DNA of 64,000 nt from Blakeslea trispora. Lineage: Eukaryota; Mucoromycota; Mucoromycetes; Mucorales; Choanephoraceae. A program made the translations under genes and the position numbers. The notes under the pieces are model-generated. The model was not told where the DNA came from and did no database searches. It saw only the letters and a list, made by a program, of their open reading frames with translations. The stretch covers positions 496,001 through 560,000 of the forward strand of contig JAIWNE010000009.1 of NCBI GenBank assembly GCA_025331445.1, given 5' to 3'. Positions 54,955 to 64,000 of this stretch are shown piece by piece; the first letter of the stretch is position 1, and every line of letters starts with the position of its first letter.

Positions 54955-57789
54955 ATGTCTTCCAAAGCCTCTTCAAGAAGCAAAAGTAAGCCTTTATATA
55001 AGAAAAAAGTATGTTTAGTTTAGGAGTGTATTAAGTCAACTGAGATAGACAACAAGAAAAGAAAGACAGGCACACCAGATCTAACACAAGGTAGCTTAGA
55101 TCGCTTTCTGTCTTCACCAAGCCAAGCAAGAGATGACCCTATGCAAATTGACACTGCCACCACACCTGTCAAGCCAAACTTGGGTACTTTTCGGCAGCAA
55201 TCTCTTTTGCCTACTATTGTGATTCATAACCTCAACAGTATGTTGCTTGATCTTGTTGAAAGCCTCTTGATTTATTTTTATTATTAGCTTTACGCCCAAA
55301 GGAATTACCTGCCGATTACTTTGAGAAAAGTTGGGCTAAACAGAATATGTTTATTACAGCTGTCTTTACCAACAATTCATCCTCTGACTTGAATTTTATT
55401 ACTATTTCAAAAGTAAGTTTGATTTAGCAATAAGAAAGAATCTGTTCACTTATCTTTTCACTAAAGTTGGCCGAAAATCTATGTCGATTCGGAAAAGCAG
55501 AAACAGTCTATAGAGGACTGACAAAAGAATTCGAGAATCATGTCAAGAAGATCCAGATTGAACTACTCTCTGTTCCACTGAACCAGCAATTACTCGTTCG
55601 ACTCAATCATAGCTGGAAAACGTTTTGCTCTCAACTGTCCATTATTCGGAATGTCTATATGGAATTAGATCGAACTTATATTCTGCCTAATACACAATAT
55701 ACATCTATTGTTCAGTTAGGCAAGCGTATCTTTAGTGATGTCATTCTGGATGTATCTGAATTTCGAAATATAGTGATTGCTGAAGTATTGGAGACCATTA
55801 AGCAAGAAAGGTAGAGATAGTTTTTTTTTTTTTGAATGACCCGCACAACTAAAACAATAGGATGGGCTTATCTAGAGATGGACAGACAGTGGATACAACA
55901 CTGATTAAGGATGTGTTGCAAATGTTACTTGAATTGGCATTCTACAACAGTGATTTTGAACCCAAATTCATTCAAAGTACAAGCCAATATTATAAAGAGG
56001 AATCCAATCGTCTCATCCAGAATATGACTGCGCCTGATTATATTCAACATGTAGCACAGCGATGTCAAGAAGAATCCGAAAACAAGATAAAGCGTTATTT
56101 AGATAAACATACAAAGCAGCCATTGACTTCGGCTGTGATTCATCAGTTAATTTATAGTAAAACAGACGTGGTCATCAAAAAGGGATTTGACTCCATGATG
56201 GATCAACAACAATATGAACCACTCAAGATGTTTTATCAATTACTGGAGAATAGTCTGAGTTTGAATTTACTGCGAGATGCATTTGGCCATTATATCAAAG
56301 TAAGAAAAAAAGAAGAGCAACAAGCATGGACTTGAGTAGCTGGATGAACTCAACTTCTTTTTCTTTGAAATAGACACAAGGTGTAGCACTGGTAGCCAAT
56401 TCACCTGCTGATCCAAGTATGATTGTTCAACTACTCAAGTTTAAAAAGAAAATGGACAAGGCAACCAAAGCTTGTTTTGGAGATGATCCTCTGTTTGTCA
56501 ATGCCTCCAAAGAAAGCTTTGAATATTTCATCAACACACGAGGCAATAAGCCTGCTGAACTGTTGGCCAAGTTTATTGATGCCAAACTCAAGTTGTATAC
56601 AAAAAAACAACGTACAGGAGGCAAAGAGACAGATCTGAATGCACTCGATAGCGCACTTGTCTTGTTTCGATTCATTCAGGGCAAAGATGTCTTTGAGGTG
56701 TATTACAAGCGCTTTTTAGCGAAGCGCCTCTTGTTGGACCGTAGCTCTTCCAACGACCTTGAGAACCATGTACTAGAGGGATTAAAGCGTGAATGCGGTC
56801 AAGATTTCACCAAGAATCTCGAAAGTATGTTTCATGACATCCAAGTCTCTTCTGATCTAGATGCAGCCTTCAAGGATTTCAAAAAGAAACAGCAAGTGAT
56901 GCCTGTTCATGTTAAGGTCATTGCTCAAGGTACTTGGCCTACTTACCCTGTCTCGGATATTCGATTGTCTTCAGAAGTAAGTCAAATGGGAAATAAATTG
57001 GAATCCATCACTCAATTCCCCCTTTTATTAGATGTTGGCCACTCAAAAATCTTATGAACAATTCTATACAACCAAGTTTAAAGGTCGTAAACTGATTTGG
57101 CAGAATGCTTTATCTTCTTGTACTCTAGCTGCACATTATCCCAAGGGTACCAAGGAGATCACTGTCAGTCTATCTCAAGCAGTCATTCTATGCTTATTTA
57201 ACAATACCAAAAAGAGTTTCTCTGTCAATGAAATTCAACAGGCAACACATCTTAGTAAGTCCAATCAGATCTTTGTATGTACATACTAAATGATTGTCTC
57301 TAGGCCGAAAGGATGTCTTGGGATTACTTTTGTCTATCTCTACAGGCAGCCATAAACTCATTGTGAATGAGTCTGGCAAAGAGACCATTGCTCAAGGTGA
57401 TAAATTTAGATTCAATGAGGCGTTTGAATCAGAGACTGTCAAGATACGTGTGCCACCTGCTTCTGTTGAACAAGTGACTGAGGAAACAAAGGATGTAGAG
57501 CAAAAGGTTCATATCAATCGACAACATCAATTAGAGGCAGCCATTGTACGTATCATGAAAGCCAAGAAAACCATCAGTCATGATGCCTTGATGACTGCAC
57601 TTATGATGGAACTCAAATATACATGCGAGGTAAAGAAGAAGAAAAAAGAACGCTTGCTTACATCCTATTCTGACGCGTTGTTTTTGATGATAGCCAAATA
57701 CAGTCAAAATGAGAATTGAGTCTCTTATTGATCGTGATTATTTGATACGCGACCCTAATAATTATGCATTTTATGTCTATCAAGCATAA
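54955..57789 (+). CDS. CUL4: Cullin-4 scaffold of CRL4 ubiquitin ligases
   Basis: Nine exons (54955-54985, 55049-55237, 55288-55412, 55467-55810, 55861-56299, 56374-56976, 57032-57254, 57304-57629, 57694-57789) encode 791 aa. Cullin repeats occupy the first 400 residues, then the cullin-homology domain (DVFEVYYKRFLAKRLLLDRS) that binds Rbx1, then the WHB domain with the neddylation site IVRIMKAKK (Lys codon 57558-57560) and RIESLIDRDYLIRD near the end. CUL4 holds DDB1 and DCAF receptors and acts in DNA replication control and repair. The unconserved N-terminus contains QGSLDRFL (residues 24-31), close to a PCNA-interacting PIP box. Family assignment to CUL4 rather than CUL3 rests on the WHB and overall length. 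Confidence 0.93.
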
Positions 57790-58001
57790 AGTCAAGCAAA
57801 ACTTTAAAATTCCTCTCCTTCTGTTTCAATCTCCGAATAAACTGGCTGTCTCACTTTTTTTTTTTTCTCTCTCTCTCTATTTACCCCTTTTTTAATCTCT
57901 TTCGATAGTGTGAAAACAATAAAAGTTTCATGAGTGGCCAAAAGTTAACTGTAACATGTAAAGTCATACTCTTGATTTTTTTTATGAAATCAAAATGATT
58001 C

Positions 58002-61000
58002 ATGACATCTAAAATAGACTGCGATGAATATGATGTTTGGCCACTGCTTGCTGATGACCTATCTTCTCGACTTCCACTTCGTAACTTGAAATGGCAACCA
58101 TCGAGTCAACGAGCCGAGTGTATTATTCCTATTCTGGAAGTAGATTTAAAGCGTTTTACGATAGACTATACACCACCTTCTTTATCAGACACACAAACCA
58201 CCTACCTCAATCTCTATTTTGTCGCGTGTGATGTAAGAGAGTGTGTCCTTTTTTTAACAAACACCAATTGATTTCTGTTTGCTAGGATAATGAAGACTAT
58301 AAAACTCGTGTACGCAAAAACATTCGGAATTGGATAGAGACGATCCAGACAAAAAAGAATCAAGAATGGCTTGTGGTTTATGTAGCCGGCAATGAATCAA
58401 AACGAAGCACTACCTATCTAGGTCTAAAATCATCTGTGTATGATAAAATCAAGACTGATTTCAATCCACCTAAACAGGATAGGTAACAAGCTATCGAGAT
58501 CAAAATAATGAGTGACTAAAGAAAAAATGGATGTTTTTTTTTCTAGATGTGCTTATATTCGTAAAAAGGATCCGGAAGGGCCTTATTCCGAATTATGGGA
58601 TAGTTTTATTGAAAAGATTAAAGAATGTATCTTGTCAAGCTTCGATATGCAAGTACTTCAGATTCAGGATGACACCAGACGATTGGATATGCAACGACAT
58701 ATGCCTGGATGGAATTATTGTACTTTCTTTATATTAAAAGAGGGTTTAGCACAGGCTTATGAGATCATGACATTATATGAAGATGCATTGATTCAGTATG
58801 ATGAATTAGAAGCCTCATTCTATCAAGTACTTCGAGGTCAGAGAAAGACGATTGCCCACCTTTGTTTATTGTCTCATATCATGCAATTTATTTAGATAAA
58901 GCATTGGCTTGGTTTGGTCATTTCGGAGGCACTGATCCAGGAGACGATAGTGGCAATATTCTCGATTTCAAACGAAAAAATTACCGCGACTTGATCAACA
59001 AGAACATCATTTCAGTCTTTGATTTCCGTAGTTACTTGTTTGCACGTCAATGTCGTATGCTTCTCAAATTACAACGTGTGATTGAAGTGACTGCTCGAGC
59101 ACAATTGTTTATCACCAATTTCATTCCTGCCATTCGAGAGACAGAGGAGTTGTTGGCACCCAACTTTGTAGAGTCATGGGTCTTTTCGGCCTGTATGAAT
59201 GTCGTGAACGAATGCGAACCACTCTCAACTCAGTTGATTGCCAGTAATACAGAACTTGTGGTACCTTACAATGCAGTGAAGGCAGATTTGTTATTGACAG
59301 CCAGAAGACAGTTGGATAAAATGGGTGTCAAGTGTGGCCATTTACCAAACGCTGCTCCCTTCTCTATCTATATTGACCACAAGACAAGCAAGGCGGATGA
59401 AAAAAAGGTGATTACCAACACCAAATTGGTAGAGGCAATAGAGTCTGTAGAGGCCTTTGACAAGACTTATATGGGCCTAAGTACTCGAGCGATCAAAAGT
59501 TATGATGCCAGTTTTCGTTCAAGAGCTGCCTTGAATGTTCATGGTGATATTGCTGCTTTAAAATAGTAAGTACACACGATTGGTTTTTTTTTTATAAATA
59601 GAAGGGTGCACTGACACTCCAAGGAAAAAGCATTCGAGAGAAATATGAAGAAGCCGTACGTATTTATGAATCCATGATTTGGCGATATGGTGAACAAGAA
59701 TGGTGTTCGATTGAGAACAGTCTATTGATCAATTGCGCTGATTCACAAAAGCGATTGGGCAAATTTGATCAATATGTGGAATCTCTCTTGGCTTTACTCA
59801 AGAACGCCAAATGTTTGAGTGATCAAGAGGCATCTCATTATACAGATGAAGTCATTCAGAATGTAGCTCAATTGGACAGTGAGATCAAACGACCCTTTTC
59901 GCCTATTTTTTCAGTGTCTGTTATCTCTATCATTGACGATCATCAATCTGTGGATAGCACAAGTGTAGAAGTATGTGTAGATAATCATTTGCCTAAAGTA
60001 AGTTCTTTTATATATATATAATACGCACCAACATGTGTTTAAATTCACACTTTGTATCTATAGAAAATACATGTCGATGCCATTTCATTGAGATTAGTAG
60101 GAAGTCATCCAGAGCAAATTTGGTTTCGTCTTGAAAACCAAGATCTGTTACCTGGCAAAAACACATTCTTATTGACAAGCATGGTAAGTCCAGTCATGAA
60201 ATGTTTAAAGTAAAGATTGAGTCTCAAGAAAAAAAAAAAGACATCCACTTCAGGCAATTATGTGGTAGAGACATGTGAAATGACATTAGGGAAACTTGTG
60301 TTTAGTCATAACTTTCTGAGACCTGGTCAAAAGAAGCGTGTAGTTCGATTGAATCATGACACCAAACGATTGTATGCTTCTGTAGCTCAACCTCATGATA
60401 GTAAAGCTTAGAAACAAGGTGGAGGGAATCAAGTACTCATCTTTTATTTGTTAGTCTGTTTAGGAGAAAAGCAACGATTGTCTATCCATATTGAGAGTCG
60501 AGAGATAGAGTGTACAAAGGGTACATTGTCATTAGAGACACAGACAGAGGGTATGGAGATCACAATCACTCCAACCATCACTGCCATTCTATCTTGTCCT
60601 GATCAAGAAGATCAAACGCTGGAATTGATCATGAACGAGGCAGGAGAAATCAGCTTACCTCACCTTGTTCCTCATAGCAGTATGGAACTGTTTGTTTTGT
60701 ATGAAGGTTCATATACTGAATTTGATTATCGTGTAAGTTACAAGAAGGATTTCATAAGGGATTGAATGGCTTATTTCTCTATGACAGATCAAGACTACGG
60801 TGACATATTATAGCAATGAAAATGAGTATAAATTCGTGAGTTCGAATTATGTCAAGGTAGCAGTACCTTTATTAGTGACAGAATCTACCATCTTTAGAGA
60901 ATCTTGGTAAGGAGAGCGAAAGAAGGAAAGAAGATGAAAAAACTCATGTTAGCTTGACAGTGTCTTTCTCAAAGTTGAACTCTCATGTAATGGTGCTATG

Positions 61001-62297
61001 CCTGTACGTATCCTTGGTTCAAGTGTGAAACCTTCTACGCATTATCTTGTGGATAGTCAATCTGATGTGAAACAATGTGACATGGTAAGACGTGTACTTG
61101 TAAAGTATCTTTCTTCTATATTGATTTTATATGTAGACACTTTTCCCTCAACAACATGTTTCTTTTATCTACAAACTTGTCAAAAGAGAAACACCCAAGG
61201 AATCCTCTGATCCAGCTATTAATTCAAAGATTCATTTTAGTGTATGCTATCGATCACTCAAGGAAGGCAAGTGCTGAAGAGGGGAGGGGGGAAATAAAAA
61301 GGGGCAATCCACTCATTTTCTTTTTTTTTTATAGAAGTGGAAGCTAGTTTACAAGTAATGATGAAACAAAAGTTAGAAAAGTTCAATTTGGAGCAACATG
61401 TACCTTATGTCTTTGAGAAGGTCAAGGAGGCATTTCTGGGCACTGTGGATTATTGTAGCTATGGTCTGACAGATGTTGTTCATCTGAATGACTTTGATGT
61501 AGAATTGTGTGAATCATTCTTACTTCATCGAGACTTGAAAACCAAAGTACAACTGTTGGATTTGATTGAAGAGTTTTTTGAGGCAAGTTTCTCGCTTATT
61601 TGAATGTCTGTCTTATTAACTTGAATGTTTTTTATAGCAAAACGAGGCTATTACAGTGCAACAGATTCAACAACAATGTCCTAATCCTCGCATTCATTCA
61701 ATTGCATTTCCACTTGAAGTGCCAACTACAAAAGTAAAGACTTATTTCTTGAAAAGAAAGAGAGACTCTAAATGTACCTTGTTTTGATAGATTACACATA
61801 CTGCTGAACTTTGTCTTTCAGTAGAGAAAGATTTATTGGTATCTGAAGCATGTCCATGTACACTTCGAATCAAGCAGTTGACCTATTGGAATCCAGATCC
61901 CACACAAGCAACAGATGATGCCTTCTTTTATGATATTGATGTTGATTATGACAACTGGCTATTATCAGGCAAACGACGCTTAAGGTTTATATCCAAGCCA
62001 GATCAGGTGATGGAATTTCCTCTGAGTTTGGTTCCTTTAAAGACAGGCAATCTCCTACTTCCCTCTGTGCGTGTGTCTGCTGTTTCGCCTGATATCTTTG
62101 CCTCTACCGTCTATACCAATAGTGCTCAACAGATCTTGGTCAAACCAAAATCAAAGACAGCTACCTTCTTTGTAGAACAACAAAGTCGATTTATTCAACC
62201 TACTTCATCCCCTTATTCCGCTATGTCACTCCCTATGGATCATAATAGAGGCAGTACAGGTAGTAGTACTCGCAGTGGTATGGAATTGTCTTTTTAA
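58002..62297 (+). CDS. TRS130: TRAPP II complex subunit Trs130/TRAPPC10, with one frame break
   Basis: Fourteen exons: 58002-58232, 58286-58482, 58547-58836, 58896-59565, 59602-59997, 60064-60183, 60241-60400, 60464-60732, 60788-60906, 60961-61084, 61137-61266, 61335-61582, 61638-61733, 61791-62297; about 1185 aa. The N-terminus holds KKNQEWLVVYVAG and YDKIKTDFNPPKQDRC, hallmark TRAPPC10 words; the middle is helical; the C-terminus is beta-rich with FRFISKPDQ-like strands. Trs130 is part of TRAPP II, which activates Rab11/Ypt31 at the late Golgi. The junction of exons 4 and 5 gives AAA-TA|A, a stop: one extra A in the TTTAAAATAG run would restore frame (LKI-KGAL). Introns 11 and 12 have GC instead of GT donors (GGCAAGT). 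Confidence 0.88.
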
Positions 62298-64000
62298 ATG
62301 ACAATGAAAGATTAAGTTTATTATGTGTGTCGTACCAAAAAAAAAAAGAACACTTGAAATACAAATAAGTTGCTTGATTTAAAGATATAGTTTGTTGGCT
62401 TTAAAAAAAAGCGACTTTGCTACTTTTATTTCTCTGGTGTGATTCTAGGCTTTTGATCAAGTTGTAGATAAGCTTTAAATTGCTGAGACACTCAAGAGAA
62501 GAAAATAATTAAAATCCCTCTCTTTCTCTCTACACTCCTGTCACTCATTTCTTAAATTGGAAAGTAGCACAGATGTCTCTTTATGGACAAAAAGAAGTCA
62601 AGTGTTTATAGTGATTTAAGGCGGCTATTTAACTCGAAACTCATCTGTCGCTTTGTGTTATAAGGCACGAGCATTTGCTTTTACTCTATGTTCATACTGT
62701 GTAACACCTATTCAGCCACAATGAAGAGAGAGAGAGAAAGCCGTTTCCTTTGAGAGTTTGGGACTATTGTGCCTGTATTTAAGCACATGTGTTACGTGAT
62801 GAAACCAAATATTTTTTTTGCTGAAAATGAAAAAAAGGAGGGGGAACAGGGTCACTTTGATGCTGACTTACCTTGGCTATGTTTCTTTTTTTTTTTTTGC
62901 TAAACTATCCCTTGAAGGCAATATGGGCTTAAGGAATGATAAGACAGTCAAATTCTCTTTGATAAGAACAATCGACTTTAAGCAAAGAAAATTGAGGATT
63001 GTTGGCGATCTCCTTTTACTCCATAGAAGGACAAAATTATCTGTTTTGATTGTTGACAGAAAGTCTATAGTATGACATAATGCTTGTATGCTTTCTTAGT
63101 CAACAAAAAGTAATAAGTGAGCAAAGTGTAACCAACAAGATCTATTGTTCTAAAATAACAATAAAATATATAGAACTCAACAAAAAAAACAGTCTGTTTC
63201 TCCTATGTTTCATTATCTAAGCAAGTCATCTTTACTGCTTAACCTGATGATAAAGCATATGATACAGACAGAGAATGAATGAATGAGAGAGAAATGACTG
63301 TTGTAAAGATGCACAGACAACCGCTTAAAAAGTCACAACGCTGCACATGCGTTGTTCCCGTGAAAGCTTGAGTCATCCGGAGTGTCTAAAATTAGTTGTG
63401 CACAAACAAATAAATAATAGAAAATGGTTTCATATATCACTTATTGTTTATTTCTTAAGTCATATCAGATTATACTGTTCTCGATATACAGGAAAATGTT
63501 CTTTAGAAAAAGAACAACTTTACAAAAAAAAAGGGGGGGAAGAAATATACATAAAATACATAGTGTACAATGATACCCAAAACCTAATATAAGGTTTTAA
63601 AGTAAAGAAGGAGCGGAAATGAAGTAAGGGAATGAAAATGATGAAAATAAGAAAAAGAAAGAGGGGGGGAATTGATGGGGGGTATCTTTGGGATTATGTC
63701 AATAAATAATTTTTGTGTGTGTGAAGGGATAATGAAAGGTTTGAGAGAAAAGAAAGAAATAGAATACAATATGTACGGAAGAGTGTTTGTTTTCAGAAAT
63801 AAAGATATATACGCGCGCATAACAATAATAAGAAAGAAATGGGATATAAAAGGGATTGTACAAAAAAAAAGCGAATGTAGACAAGGTACAAATAGGTCAA
63901 AGGAGTAGAAAGGAAAGGGGAGGGAGGGGGAGAGAAAGGCTGGTTAAGCAAGATTATTTACAGATTGTTTTCTTGTGATTTTCTTTGGAAGGTCTTTGTT
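62298..64000. other. Gene-free right end of the window
   Basis: No gene seen. The last 500 bp are strongly purine-rich on the plus strand (AG/GGGA runs), giving long but compositionally trivial open frames. CT and A runs dominate the rest. Confidence 0.5.

Noticed and set aside
63584..63908. Overlapping long frames on both strands at the right end
   Set aside because: Produced by purine/pyrimidine asymmetry; no protein-like composition.

Overview
The window is a 64 kb stretch of nuclear DNA from an early-diverging fungus, very probably a Mucorales species (Mucor/Rhizopus type). The signs are AT-rich intergenic DNA full of poly-A/poly-T runs, genes split by many short introns (about 45-100 nt, GTAAGT-like donors, TAG acceptors), a highly biased eL13 ribosomal gene, a full-length XMAP215-type TOG protein, a WRKY-like zinc finger, and decayed DDE and Helitron elements of kinds seen in this lineage. 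Species-level assignment is not possible from the sequence alone.

Layout. 1-10.6 kb is a compact housekeeping block: SSD1 (RNB-fold RNA-binding protein, 3' end cut by the window edge), a CCCH zinc-finger gene, a nuclear-encoded mitochondrial ribosomal protein uS3m, LSM7, a prenylated F-box/LRR protein and the haem protein DAP1. 11.8-13.3 kb holds a probably myristoylated SAM methyltransferase. 14.4-17.9 kb is a transposon graveyard: a DDE transposase pseudogene (+) tail-to-tail with a Helitron helicase pseudogene (-). 19.1-25.4 kb holds a PAP1/YAP-type bZIP factor, a small Cys-rich GPI protein and a tandem GATA-like zinc-finger protein. 26.7-34.1 kb is a 12-exon, five-TOG microtubule polymerase gene. 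34.3-36.3 kb holds decayed coding fragments, one Tc1-like. 36.5-44.2 kb holds a second member of the same Cys-rich GPI family, a WRKY-like zinc-finger factor, RPL13 and a Ser-rich hypothetical protein. 44.2-53.8 kb is sparse, with one hypothetical protein, a second LaeA/UMTA-like methyltransferase and a MITE-like element. 53.8-62.3 kb is a tight same-strand trio: cyclin C (SSN8), cullin-4 (CUL4) and the TRAPPII subunit TRS130. The last 1.7 kb is gene-free and purine-rich.

The genes do not form one pathway. The most unusual material is (i) two paralogous secreted proteins sharing an eight-cysteine module and an identical intron position, which I do not recognise as a named family; (ii) a WRKY-like domain in a fungus; (iii) rps3 in the nucleus; (iv) two consecutive GC-AG introns in TRS130; and (v) single-base frame breaks in two otherwise intact conserved genes (SSN8, TRS130), which are either assembly errors or real lesions. 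No CRISPR array, rRNA gene or convincing tRNA gene was seen.
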